A DNA stretch of 64,000 bases from Rhizobium sp. 16-488-2b (GTDB lineage Bacteria; Pseudomonadota; Alphaproteobacteria; Rhizobiales; Rhizobiaceae), in assembly GCF_017741815.1 (NCBI RefSeq), contig NZ_JAGHMF010000027.1:124001-188000 (forward strand). The letters are read 5' to 3'. A program made the translations under genes and the position numbers. Under the pieces are notes generated by a model, which saw only the letters and a program-made list of their open reading frames with translations, searched no databases and was not told where the DNA came from. Positions 53,041 through 61,889 of the stretch are shown piece by piece. Each line of letters opens with the position of its first letter. Position 1 is the first letter of the stretch.

Positions 53041-54927
53041 ATGGCAACGGGCGTCTGGGAGCGGCTTGCGGGCAATCTGGCATTTGTCGTTTTGTGCTTC
53101 GCCATGTGGGCACATTTTTCGATCTGGTACCGTCGGCTAATCGTTCGGCACGACAAAGTTCTTTTTGGTGCGTTCGCGGGCTGCACTTCTATCGGCTCCA
53201 TGTTGCTCGCAGTCCAATACCAGCCCGGAATCTATCTTGATCTTCGTTTTGTTCCGCTTGCGCTGACCGCTGCATTGGGCGGCCCCATATCTGCCATCGG
53301 TGCAGTAGTCCCAGCCGCTATCTTTCGCCTCTATCTTGCCGGAACGGCTACCCTTGACGGGATCGTGGCGATCCTGGTCGTGAGCTCGGTGGGAGCGGCG
53401 ACCTATTTGCTGCCGCGCACAAAATTCTCAGCGGGACGCATCCTTCTATTTCTCAGCCTGGCCCTGGCGCTTGCGCTAACCCTGGTGCTCGCTATTCTTC
53501 CAAGCCTGTCGGAGGTCCAAGCGCTCTCGGCCATCGGGTTCCCACTCATCACGGCAAACTGTGTCGCTGCAATCCTGTGTGGCCTCATCATGCTCAAGAC
53601 AGATCGGGTGCAGCTGGAGCGCCGAATTTTGGAAACGGCATTCTCGCAGTCCCCCGACTATCTGTACGTTAAAGACAGGGAGAGCAAATTCCTGACCGTG
53701 AACGACAATATGGCCCGGCTATTCCGTTTTCCCGCAGCTTCCGACATGATCGGGCTTTCCGACTTCAACCTGCGCACTCCTCCAGAAGCCGAGGAGCTGT
53801 ATTTCCGCGAACAGCAGATCATGCGCACCGGCGAACCGCAGATAGACTTTCAGGAGCGGTTGAACGATCGCCACCTGCTTGCGTCGAAGGTCCCTCTTCG
53901 GGATAGTGAGGGGCACATCGTTGGCCTCGCAGGCGTCACCCGTGACATTGCCGAACGCGTGGAACTCGAAAGCGAGCTTCGCGAAAAGCGAAACCTGCTG
54001 ACGCTTGCGATGCATGGCATGTCCGAGGGTTTCGCCATTTTCGACAAGAAGGGGTTCCTCGTCTTCTGCAATGAGCAATACCGGGACGCATTCCCGTTTT
54101 CACGCGATGCTCGAGTCGTCGGTGCGCATATCAGCGACATCTTACGCAGCGTAGCGGAAACGGGCGAGCGTATCGACATGCCCGACGTGGCTTCAGAGCA
54201 ATGGATCGAGCTGGCGGCAGCAAGCCTTCCTGTCAACAAGGACGAAGAAATCCAGCTTCAGAACGGCGAGTGGCGCGCACTTAAGACCCGGCTCGCCCAT
54301 GATGGCACGGCGATGGTGGTCGTGTCTGACATCACGGCGACGAAGCAGGCGGAAATCGCTCTCCAGGAATCGGCTAACCAGCTCAGAGCCCTTGCAGACA
54401 CGGATGGACTGACCAATCTCACCAATCGCCGCGCTTTCGATCGGGCTTTTGCGGCCCAAACCGAACATTGTATCAGCAGGGGTATGCCGCTCAGTGTCCT
54501 GATGATCGATGTCGACCGCTTCAAAGCCTACAACGACACCTATGGCCATCTTGCTGGTGACGACTGCCTGCGCATCGTCGGAAGATGTCTAGACAAGTCC
54601 GTGAAGCGCGCAGGGGACCTCGTGGCGCGTTACGGCGGCGAGGAGTTCGTGGTTCTACTTCCAAACACGGACGAAAAAGGCGCTGCAATCGTTGCCGACG
54701 AATTTGCTCATCTCCTGGCCAAAGAGAACATCCCACATGCTGGGAGCGAGTTCGGGCGAGTGACCGCGAGTGTAGGAATCTCAACGGTCACGGGGAAAGG
54801 TCTGCACTTCGGCTCAGCACGCATCCTTTCGGAAGCCGATGACGCCCTCTATGAGGCGAAAGAGAACGGTCGCAATCAAGTGGTGGCGCGGACGCTATCG
54901 GACGGACAGACCGTGACAGTTAAGTAA
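53041..54927 (+). CDS. Membrane diguanylate cyclase with PAS domains
   Basis: 628-aa protein: about six membrane segments in the first 185 residues (5TMR-type sensor, 'RFVPLALTAALGGPISAIGA'), a PAS domain ('TAFSQSPDYLYVKDRESKFL'), a second PAS-like domain ('AMHGMSEGFAIFDKKGFLVF') and a GGDEF domain with active-site 'RYGGEEFVVLLP'. It should make c-di-GMP in response to a membrane and/or PAS signal. Divergent from the LuxR-solo with a 147-bp spacer. Confidence 0.92.
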   Translation: MATGVWERLAGNLAFVVLCFAMWAHFSIWYRRLIVRHDKVLFGAFAGCTSIGSMLLAVQYQPGIYLDLRFVPLALTAALGGPISAIGAVVPAAIFRLYLAGTATLDGIVAILVVSSVGAATYLLPRTKFSAGRILLFLSLALALALTLVLAILPSLSEVQALSAIGFPLITANCVAAILCGLIMLKTDRVQLERRILETAFSQSPDYLYVKDRESKFLTVNDNMARLFRFPAASDMIGLSDFNLRTPPEAEELYFREQQIMRTGEPQIDFQERLNDRHLLASKVPLRDSEGHIVGLAGVTRDIAERVELESELREKRNLLTLAMHGMSEGFAIFDKKGFLVFCNEQYRDAFPFSRDARVVGAHISDILRSVAETGERIDMPDVASEQWIELAAASLPVNKDEEIQLQNGEWRALKTRLAHDGTAMVVVSDITATKQAEIALQESANQLRALADTDGLTNLTNRRAFDRAFAAQTEHCISRGMPLSVLMIDVDRFKAYNDTYGHLAGDDCLRIVGRCLDKSVKRAGDLVARYGGEEFVVLLPNTDEKGAAIVADEFAHLLAKENIPHAGSEFGRVTASVGISTVTGKGLHFGSARILSEADDALYEAKENGRNQVVARTLSDGQTVTVK

Positions 54928-54945
54928 GGACCGAAGGCATCATAA

Positions 54946-54970
54946 TGGCGGCCTTTCGCTGTTGCCGCCA
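54946..54970. terminator. Hairpin between convergent genes
   Basis: TGGCGGC (54946-54952) and GCCGCCA (54964-54970) with 11-nt loop, between the convergent cyclase and LuxR/TraR-like genes; could terminate both. No T-run. Confidence 0.4.
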
Positions 54971-55041
54971 AGCCCAAACACAGCAGAATTGGGCGCGTCT
55001 GCAGCTCGTATTCCAATTGTGGGAGGGCTGACGCGACGATG

Positions 55042-55755
55042 CTAATTAGAGCTTAGCAACCCACGATCTTTCGCGATTCCAACAAGCTGCGGCACTGATT
55101 CAGCGCCCAGCTTGGCACGGGCTTTATCGAGGTAGTGCTGCACGGTCCTCGAATTGATGCCGGTCACAGCGGCAGTTTCGAGTGTGTTTTTTCCTTTCAT
55201 CGCCCATGTCAGGCACAGCATCTCGCGTGGTGACAGCACCTGCTTCGGATTGACGGCGGTTTTGGCAGCAATCATCTTCAATCGATAATGAACCATCATC
55301 ACCAATTGGACAGCTCTCTTCGAGTCGAATGCGGCCGGGACGTCCACGTCTCTTTCCGAGGATGCAAAGGTCAGCATCATCGACGCGCCGTAACCACCTT
55401 CAACAGGGATCGTCATGCCGCAGCGGATCCCGTGGTCGATCGCCTCGTCGCGAAATTTTCTGAGTGGTGAAGAACCGCGGGCCGGCCAATCCTCCGCAGT
55501 CCAGAAGAAAACGTCCCGTTTGCGCTTCGCTTCCGTCACCACCGGATCGATGCTGGAATAGTCAGCCGAGAGGTAAAGACCCTCCCAGGGTTTGGGATAG
55601 GAGTTGAATGTCCTGATCTGGGCGCCTTCTTTTTCGAGATAGGCAAACCGTTCGTATCCGCAGGAACGCGTGAACTGCCTGAGGGCGCCCTTGACCATGG
55701 CCTCGTCTTGCGCGACTTCCAGCATATCAACGAGCGAGCGAAATTCTCCGTCCAC
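55042..55755 (-). CDS. TraR/LuxR-family quorum-sensing regulator
   Basis: 237-aa LuxR protein with the TraR-type ligand-binding block 'WEGLYLSADYSSIDPVVTEA' and 'KRKRDVFFW' and a C-terminal HTH ('LSPREMLCLTWAMKGKNTLE', 'VQHYLDKARAKLGAESVPQL'). It lies downstream of the trb operon on the same strand, where traR is found in several rhizobial plasmids, so it is the best candidate for the TraR that TraM would restrain. GTG at 55755 with AGGAG 9 bases upstream. Function by position and similarity only; a BisR-like regulator is an alternative. Confidence 0.8.
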   Translation of the reverse strand: MDGEFRSLVDMLEVAQDEAMVKGALRQFTRSCGYERFAYLEKEGAQIRTFNSYPKPWEGLYLSADYSSIDPVVTEAKRKRDVFFWTAEDWPARGSSPLRKFRDEAIDHGIRCGMTIPVEGGYGASMMLTFASSERDVDVPAAFDSKRAVQLVMMVHYRLKMIAAKTAVNPKQVLSPREMLCLTWAMKGKNTLETAAVTGINSRTVQHYLDKARAKLGAESVPQLVGIAKDRGLLSSN

Positions 55756-56129
55756 GAACGCTTCTCCTATGTTTTTGACCCGTAACGCGGTCCTTTATTT
55801 GCCAGCCGAGACGCTGGATGATGGGCATCGTCGTTTGGCAACAGGCGGACCTGCTAATCGCCAACTGACGATAGCTCCGCAACCGGCGGTGCTTGGTTGA
55901 TGCAAAGCAGTCCCTCTTGCCGTGTACGTTAGCACTACCCATAAAGGGGGAGCTTTCAAGGCTCCCTGCCTCAAAAAGATGACAAATCAAGAAAAGTTTT
56001 TGCGGGCGAATGGAAACCGTGTTCTGACGCGAGTGCTATGTACTGAAGAGAACGCGATATAAGGCCCGGCCCGTTTGCCCACGCAAGGCCCCAAATCCTA
56101 AAACTGCCAGCGCTTTTCAAGCGGCAAGA
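55756..56129. other. Spacer after the trb operon
   Basis: No gene supported. A hairpin GGGAGC-TTTCAAG-GCTCCC at 55948-55966 could end the trb transcript. No tra box or lux box recognised. Confidence 0.4.
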
Positions 56130-56351
56130 TCACTTGGCGTCGATACGCGCCCGCTCGGATCTGACGGCTTTGATGATACGCCAGTTAATTCCCGGCTCGC
56201 GTGGCATCTGGATATCGTCCATGTTGTCGAAATCCGAAAGCCGGGTGTAAAACGCACTTCGAAGGCGCGAGATAAACTGCTTCGGCAAAGCGGTGTTTTC
56301 GAGAAGGTCCGGGTCGTCATCCGGCAAATCGCCAAAATCCATTTCTGTCAT
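56130..56351 (-). CDS. Small conserved protein downstream of trbI
   Basis: 73-aa protein (MTEMDFGDLPDDDPDLLENT..., 'FISRLRSAFYTRLSDFDNMD') with an acidic N-terminus and basic C-terminus. AAGGATAGG 5 bases before the ATG is a good ribosome site. Same strand as trbI, 97 bp downstream, so probably the last gene of the trb transcript. Not recognised. Confidence 0.58.
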   Translation of the reverse strand: MTEMDFGDLPDDDPDLLENTALPKQFISRLRSAFYTRLSDFDNMDDIQMPREPGINWRIIKAVRSERARIDAK

Positions 56352-56448
56352 CGCCTATCCTTTCCTGCGTTGAGCAGGACCATCCGGCACCATTTCTTCA
56401 GCCAGCGCAACTCGCAGATTTGCACCTCTTGCAGACTTGGCGTTTCCT

Positions 56449-57750
56449 TTAGTTTATGCGGTAAGCCGACGGAAAGATGATGTCCTGGTCGACGAGGACG
56501 TTGAACTTATAGCCGGGGCGTATCTGGATCGTCGGCTGTACATTCAGGTTCTTCGAGATTGTCTGCTCGGCGACGCGACCGAAGCTTTCAGCAAAATTCC
56601 GTCTGGCGGCATCGGACGCCGTATCCTGCGTCGCAAGCGTCGAACTCTCCGGCATGGACATGTCGATCCCGGTTCCGATCAGCGCGACGAGTGCTGCCGA
56701 ACCCCAGGTGCGCCAGAGATGTCGATCGACTTTATCCTTGAACCCGCCATATCCCTCGGCATCCGTGCCCGCCATGCCGCCGATCTGCAGGGTCGATCCG
56801 TTCGGAAAGATGAGGTCGGTCCAGACGACGAGTACGCGCTCCTGGCCAAACGACACCTTGGAATCGTAGCGGCCGAATAGTTTGGACCCCTGCGGGATCA
56901 GGAGCCGATAGCCGGTGGCGCTGTCAAAAACGTTCTGGCTGACCTGAGCGGTGATTCTGCCCGGAAGATCGGAGTTGAGCCCGGTGATCAACGTGGCCGG
57001 AATAACCGAGCCGCGCTTCAGCTCATAGGGCGAGATCTGCGGTACGACCCGGTTCGGCAGATAGCCGAGATCCTTGATGTCCTGATTGAAAAAATCCTGC
57101 TTCGAAGTCTGGGTGTTCGGATCGACGTTCTGTCCCATCAGCCCTGATTTGACAGCGGAGGCGTAGAGGTCGGAGGCATTGTTGGCTGTCGCAGTTGTCG
57201 TCTGCCGGCCCGTGTCTCTGGAATTGTTGGCGACTTTTTCGACATCGGAAATATCCACCTTCAATGGCGAGTCCAAAGCCGTTGCCCGCGCCTGAAGGCG
57301 GGCCATACGCTGGCGCTGCGCCTCGCGGATATATTGTTCGTCCTGCTCCCGTTTCAGGCGGGCTTTCCATTCCTCTTCGGATTCGAGCCTTGGCCGCCGT
57401 TCTTGCCTTTCCGCGGACTGGCGGTCGACAACAGATGTTTCCTTCTCGACCTTCTGTTCGACGGCGGGCGTTGGCTGAAACGCTTCGCGCTCAACCGGCT
57501 CGCCGATGATGCCGTCGGTAACGCCGCGTTTGAGTTGGTCTCCAAAATTGGTTGCGGGAGCATTCGAGGCGCTCTCGATATCATTGTTCCGATTGAATGC
57601 CAGCCCGCGCCACGACAGCCCGACCACGACCACCCCGACGAACAACGCGATGATGATGATGGCGATGATGATCGGCAGCCGATTGAGACGGCGCATACCC
57701 TTCTGATCGTCGGCTTGGTTGGAGGCGCCAAGCTGGAGAGACTGGACCAT
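56449..57750 (-). CDS. trbI: Conjugal transfer protein TrbI (VirB10-like)
   Basis: 433-aa inner-membrane-anchored, periplasm-spanning core component of the type IV secretion channel. One membrane segment ('LPIIIAIIIIALFVGVVVVG'), a charged coiled middle, and the VirB10/TrbI C-terminal fold ('RGSVIPATLITGLNSDLPGR', 'YRLLIPQGSKLFGRYDSKVS', 'FNVLVDQDIIFPSAYR'). Last of the trb genes in the order E-J-K-L-F-G-H-I. Confidence 0.95.
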   Translation of the reverse strand: MVQSLQLGASNQADDQKGMRRLNRLPIIIAIIIIALFVGVVVVGLSWRGLAFNRNNDIESASNAPATNFGDQLKRGVTDGIIGEPVEREAFQPTPAVEQKVEKETSVVDRQSAERQERRPRLESEEEWKARLKREQDEQYIREAQRQRMARLQARATALDSPLKVDISDVEKVANNSRDTGRQTTTATANNASDLYASAVKSGLMGQNVDPNTQTSKQDFFNQDIKDLGYLPNRVVPQISPYELKRGSVIPATLITGLNSDLPGRITAQVSQNVFDSATGYRLLIPQGSKLFGRYDSKVSFGQERVLVVWTDLIFPNGSTLQIGGMAGTDAEGYGGFKDKVDRHLWRTWGSAALVALIGTGIDMSMPESSTLATQDTASDAARRNFAESFGRVAEQTISKNLNVQPTIQIRPGYKFNVLVDQDIIFPSAYRIN

Positions 57751-57762
57751 GTTCGCCTCCCC

Positions 57763-58200
57763 TCAGTTGCGTTGCATGATGGAAAGCGGGCTTGCCGGCG
57801 TGGCGCCGGCCGCCGTGGCCGTGTAGGCCCGACCAAGGGCGACGGACGGCGTCGAGAGCCGTGCGAGCACCTGACCGTCGACGCCGTCGACCGAATAGGC
57901 GATCTCGACCGGTTTCACGTCTTTGCCAACCTTGCTGTCGGTGATGACCGTATAGCCCCAGCCCTTCAGTGCAGCCTCGAGCGCCGTCGCGAAATCGGAC
58001 GAGTCCTTATCCATCTTGAGCGTTGTTGTGCTTGCTGGACCGATCTGCTCGGCAAGCCGGCTCGCCATGTCGCCGGCAATGGCGCTTGCGGCAGGGCCGG
58101 TGACGGCGACCGGGGTGGAACTGGTGGTCAATCCGTCCTCGGCCGTCTGGCAGCCTGAGAGCAGGGTGGCGATGATCATGATGACGAGAAGCTTGCGCAT
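57763..58200 (-). CDS. trbH: Conjugal transfer lipoprotein TrbH
   Basis: 145-aa lipoprotein: signal peptide with lipobox 'TLLSGC' and the TrbH pattern ('AASAIAGDMASRLAEQIGPA', 'LEAALKGWGYTVITDSKVGK', 'LGRAYTATAAGATPASPLSI'). It is in the usual place between trbG and trbI, 2 bp from trbG and 12 bp from trbI. Function in pore assembly at the outer membrane is presumed. Confidence 0.92.
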   Translation of the reverse strand: MRKLLVIMIIATLLSGCQTAEDGLTTSSTPVAVTGPAASAIAGDMASRLAEQIGPASTTTLKMDKDSSDFATALEAALKGWGYTVITDSKVGKDVKPVEIAYSVDGVDGQVLARLSTPSVALGRAYTATAAGATPASPLSIMQRN

Positions 58201-58202
58201 GG

Positions 58203-59015
58203 TCAGCCTCCCCGCCGAATGGTGATTTTCTGCTGGCGCCAGCCGACGCCGGAGACGAGGATCGCCTTGTCGACCGCATAGTCGACGATCATCATGTCAC
58301 GCTGCATCCGATAGTTGACGATACGGTTCTGGCCGCCTGAGACGACGAAGAGCACGGGCGCATCCTGGCTCGATACTGATTTCGAAAATTGAATGTAGGT
58401 TTTCACACCATCGGAATAGACCCGTTTCGGTTTCCAGGGTGCCGAGCCACTCACCGAATATGAGAAGTTCAATTTGTCGGGCGCCGTGCCGGGAATGCCG
58501 CCGGTCTCGAGCCGGGAATTGATATCGGCGAGCTTGGTCGAGACGTCCTCCGGATATTCGAAGCCGACGCGGGCCATGTATTGGCTCGGATGGGACTTGA
58601 GCTGGACGTGATAGGTGCGCCGCGATGTGGTGACCACCATCGAGGTAACGAGTCCCGGTTCCGACGGCTTGACGATCAAATGGATCGCCTGCCCGCCCGT
58701 GGCGCCGGAAGTCGCCGGTTCGACCTTCCAACGAACCGTGTCACCGACAAGCACATCGCGGACGATCTCGCCGCCTTGCAATTCGATATCGCAGACTTGA
58801 AGCGGCGAGCAGACGACCGACGGCTGGGTTTCTCCGAACAGGAAAATGACCTTGCCGTCCGGACCGGTCGTCACCAGCCCTGACGTCCCGCGCCATTTCC
58901 TGGATATGTTGGTGCCCTTCACCTCGTTGTTTGTCATGCTCTGCGCTTCAGCGCCGCTCGCGAGGACGAGCGTGGCCAGGCAGCCGGCGGCTGCGATCAA
59001 TCCTGTTCTGTGCAT
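58203..59015 (-). CDS. trbG: Conjugal transfer protein TrbG (VirB9-like)
   Basis: 270-aa periplasmic/outer-membrane core component. Signal peptide ending 'SGAEA-QS', then the VirB9/TrbG fold ('GKVIFLFGETQPSVVCSPLQ', 'HVQLKSHPSQYMARVGFEYP', 'KPKRVYSDGVKTYIQFSKSV'). Packed between trbF (17 bp) and trbH (2 bp). Confidence 0.95.
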   Translation of the reverse strand: MHRTGLIAAAGCLATLVLASGAEAQSMTNNEVKGTNISRKWRGTSGLVTTGPDGKVIFLFGETQPSVVCSPLQVCDIELQGGEIVRDVLVGDTVRWKVEPATSGATGGQAIHLIVKPSEPGLVTSMVVTTSRRTYHVQLKSHPSQYMARVGFEYPEDVSTKLADINSRLETGGIPGTAPDKLNFSYSVSGSAPWKPKRVYSDGVKTYIQFSKSVSSQDAPVLFVVSGGQNRIVNYRMQRDMMIVDYAVDKAILVSGVGWRQQKITIRRGG

Positions 59016-59032
59016 TGAGAAATCCCTTGCCC

Positions 59033-59695
59033 TTAAAGCTGCGCTGTCCAGTCGAAATCCCGGACATAGAGACCGATCGGGTTGAGACGGATGGTCGCCT
59101 CGTCCTGCGGTGCGGTGAGCGTGACCGTCGCGATGCCGCGGAAGCGCCGCGTGCCGATTTCCTTGCCCTTGCGGTCGCGTTCGTATTCGGTCCAGTCGAT
59201 TTGATAGGTCTGGTTCGAGAGCGCCACGATGTTGTTGACCTCAATGGCAACGGTCGACGACTTCGCTTTCTCGAACGGCGAGTTGCTCCGGAACCAGTCA
59301 TTGATCTTCTGCGTCGACGGATCTGAGGTCCGAAGCAGCGCATAGGTCCGATCGATACATTGCTTCTGCACCACGGCATCCGGCGTAATGCTGCGGAAGC
59401 TGGTCACGAAGTTGCCGAGCGTGGCGCGCACCACCCGGACATCCGCATATTCGATCTGTTCGGGGAAGCCTGATGTCACCGAGGTTCCAAGCTTGTCGAC
59501 CTGGACAATATAGGGCACCAGCTTGACCTGAGTGCTCAAGTACATCGAATAGCCGAAACCGATCACCGCCATGGTGAGACCTAGAATGCCGACGATGCGC
59601 CACGCGGCTGCAGCCTGCACATAAGAGCCGTATCGTTCGCTCCATTCCTGGCGCGCGGCAAGATAGGGGTTTTCGGGGGCGCGGTTCGCTGCCAT
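59033..59695 (-). CDS. trbF: Conjugal transfer protein TrbF (VirB8-like)
   Basis: 220-aa bitopic inner-membrane protein: 'NPYLAARQEWSERYGSYVQA' followed by one membrane segment ('GILGLTMAVIGFGYSMYLST') and a VirB8-like periplasmic domain ('LVPYIVQVDKLGTSVTSG', 'TYQIDWTEYERDRKG'). Full length for the family. Confidence 0.95.
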   Translation of the reverse strand: MAANRAPENPYLAARQEWSERYGSYVQAAAAWRIVGILGLTMAVIGFGYSMYLSTQVKLVPYIVQVDKLGTSVTSGFPEQIEYADVRVVRATLGNFVTSFRSITPDAVVQKQCIDRTYALLRTSDPSTQKINDWFRSNSPFEKAKSSTVAIEVNNIVALSNQTYQIDWTEYERDRKGKEIGTRRFRGIATVTLTAPQDEATIRLNPIGLYVRDFDWTAQL

Positions 59696-59719
59696 CGGTC
59701 CTTCACTTTCTGATTGCGA

Positions 59720-60895
59720 TTAGTCTTTGCGTTCGGGAGATGGCTTTGGTCCGCTGAGACCGCTGCGACTTTGGTCCAGCTTGGCGTTGGCGAGCCCGAG
59801 GATCGATCCTGCATAGGCGCCAGGAGAACCGATGGCCTTTTCCTTGGCCGCAGAGCCCGCAGCCTTGCCAGCGGACCCGATCCCTGCGCCGAAACCTCGG
59901 AGGGAGGCACCCGCGACGGATGAACCAGCGGCCCGGGCAGCCTGACTTGCCGCAAAGCCGGCCCCTGCTGCACCCGCTGCGAGAAAGCCGGCCCCGGTCG
60001 CGAAGGACGCCGCCTGGCCGCCATGGCGGATTGCTTCCATACCGCCCGAGACGGAGGCGCCCTGCACCACGCCTTGAATGATATTCGGCACATACATGGC
60101 AATGATAAAGACCACGACGGAAATGCCGGCGATCGCCAAGGTCGTGACGAACTGGTCCGAGGAGGCGGTTGGCGCATTCGCAAGACCCAGTAGGACCTCG
60201 GATCCAATCTTTGCGATCATCACCAATGCCATCAATTTCATGCCGACGCCGAAGGCGTAGACGAGATAGCGGATGGCGAAGTCTTTCGTGTACGACGACC
60301 CACCAAGCCCGAGCATGATCATGCCGGCGAGCAGGCCGACATACATCTCGACCATGACCGAGACGAAAATTGCTGCGACCAGCGAGAAGCAGATGACGAC
60401 GACACCCATCGCCAACACGGCCGCAATCGCCAGCGCATTGTCCTCGAACACGCCAAATTGCGCTTGCTGCGACATTTGCGAGGCAACCCGGATACCAGCG
60501 TCGAACACTTCAGCAGGCGACGCCGATCCGCCGCCTGCTCCAATCTGAAAGAGGCTGTCGACGACTGCTCGGGCAAAGGTCGGCCCTTGTGTGAGAACGA
60601 AGGCGAAAAAGCCAATGAACATGATCCGCCGCACAAGCTCCGCGAACCAGCTGTCGAGCGATGCCGCCTGCAGCGCCAGCCAGACGGCGGCAATTCCCAC
60701 TTCGATGGTCGCCAGGATCCAGAACAACGATTTCGCCGCATCCATGATGGTGGTTTCCCACCCTTTCGCGGCGGTCGAGACCTGATTTTCGAGTTCGGTC
60801 AGAACTTGTCCTTGTTGCGCGAAGGCTGGAACTGCACAGACGAGGCACAGGAGACCCGCGATCAGGAATGACCGTTCAAGACTAGATTTCACCAT
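59720..60895 (-). CDS. trbL: Conjugal transfer protein TrbL (VirB6-like)
   Basis: 391-aa polytopic inner-membrane channel component: signal-like N-terminus ('LLCLVCAVPAFAQQ'), about six hydrophobic helices and the TrbL core 'KSLFWILATIEVGIAAVWLA'. The last 110 residues are Ala/Gly-rich ('GAGFLAAGAAGAGFAASQAA'). Its start overlaps the end of trbK by 7 bp. Confidence 0.94.
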   Translation of the reverse strand: MVKSSLERSFLIAGLLCLVCAVPAFAQQGQVLTELENQVSTAAKGWETTIMDAAKSLFWILATIEVGIAAVWLALQAASLDSWFAELVRRIMFIGFFAFVLTQGPTFARAVVDSLFQIGAGGGSASPAEVFDAGIRVASQMSQQAQFGVFEDNALAIAAVLAMGVVVICFSLVAAIFVSVMVEMYVGLLAGMIMLGLGGSSYTKDFAIRYLVYAFGVGMKLMALVMIAKIGSEVLLGLANAPTASSDQFVTTLAIAGISVVVFIIAMYVPNIIQGVVQGASVSGGMEAIRHGGQAASFATGAGFLAAGAAGAGFAASQAARAAGSSVAGASLRGFGAGIGSAGKAAGSAAKEKAIGSPGAYAGSILGLANAKLDQSRSGLSGPKPSPERKD

Positions 60896-61089
60896 CTTGG
60901 ACGCATCTCCTGGCCACCCTTGATCGGCGGCAGTTCTTTGTTCGAGCCGAAGAACTCTTCCCTGACGGCGCGTCGTTCCTCAGTGAGCGACGGTTTCGTG
61001 GTGTCTCTGGATTTGACGATCAGCACAGTCGCCGCAGATGAAACAGCGGCAACAACCACAAGGAGGGCAATGACGACGGCGCGGTTCAC
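60889..61089 (-). CDS. trbK: TrbK-like small membrane protein
   Basis: 66-aa protein starting at GTG 61089, overlapping the trbJ stop (GTGA). It has one N-terminal hydrophobic segment ('AVVIALLVVVAAVSSAATVL') and the TrbK C-terminus 'REEFFGSNKELPP...GGQEMRPRW'. In related plasmids TrbK mediates entry exclusion. Unlike RP4 TrbK there is no lipobox cysteine. The longer frame upstream is inside trbJ and is ignored. Confidence 0.85.
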   Translation of the reverse strand: MNRAVVIALLVVVAAVSSAATVLIVKSRDTTKPSLTEERRAVREEFFGSNKELPPIKGGQEMRPRW

Positions 61090-61889
61090 CAGCGGGGCTC
61101 CATCTTCTGACCTTCCGGAATGCTCTTGATCTCGGCGTTGAAGAATTTTTCCCGCCGGGCCTGCGCGAGATCCTTGTCGGTTTGTTCGGTCTGAAGCCAT
61201 GTTCCCATCATGGTCATTTGCTGGGAGACGAGGCCGCGGAGCTTCTGCATCTGCGCGACCTGTTGCGCCGCGATCTCGTGCCCGACTTGCAGGGCCTTCA
61301 TCTGTCCATCGGCGGTCTCGGACATCGATCGCAGCGAGGACATCGTGCCTTCTTCGCTATCGAACTGGTCGGCCGTCAGGCTCGCCGCCTTCAGTGTGCT
61401 GGCGATCGTATCCCGGTTCGTGTCCGACCACGTCTGGTAGCTCGACGAAAAACTTGTCGCGTCGGGCAGGTTGGTCCTGAGGCTCGAATAGCTCTGAAAG
61501 CGCTGCTGCAGCACATCATCGGCATTTCCCATCGAAAACGAAATGCTCTGGCCCTGGTCGACGATGCTGCGGAGCTGATTGAGGTCGCTTTCGACCTGCC
61601 CCCACATATGCGACGGAAGGGTCGCGGTATTCTGCAGCAGGTTCTGGTAGATATTGAGCTGCGTTTCGATCTGTTGCGCGAGCTGGCTGATCTGGGTGAG
61701 CTGGTTCTGGATTTGCTCGCCGGATTTCCCAACCAACCCGACCAGTTCGCCATTGTTAAGGACCTGCGTCCACTCGGTCGCTGCACCTGTAGCAGTGCCC
61801 GCCACCGCAAGGTCCACAGTGCCAATTGTCAATGCGACGGCCGCCACGCCGGCGAGCAATTTATCCGAAGTTGAGCAGCGATGTGGCAT
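61086..61889 (-). CDS. trbJ: Conjugal transfer protein TrbJ (VirB5-like)
   Basis: 267-aa secreted pilus-tip-type protein: signal peptide ending near 'DLAVA-GTA', then long amphipathic helices ('IQNQLTQISQLAQQIETQLN', 'VAQMQKLRGLVSQQMTMMGT'). The C-terminus 'REKFFNAEIKSIPEGQKMEP-RW' resembles the end of TrbK. The start overlaps the end of trbE by 29 bp. Confidence 0.94.
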   Translation of the reverse strand: MPHRCSTSDKLLAGVAAVALTIGTVDLAVAGTATGAATEWTQVLNNGELVGLVGKSGEQIQNQLTQISQLAQQIETQLNIYQNLLQNTATLPSHMWGQVESDLNQLRSIVDQGQSISFSMGNADDVLQQRFQSYSSLRTNLPDATSFSSSYQTWSDTNRDTIASTLKAASLTADQFDSEEGTMSSLRSMSETADGQMKALQVGHEIAAQQVAQMQKLRGLVSQQMTMMGTWLQTEQTDKDLAQARREKFFNAEIKSIPEGQKMEPRW

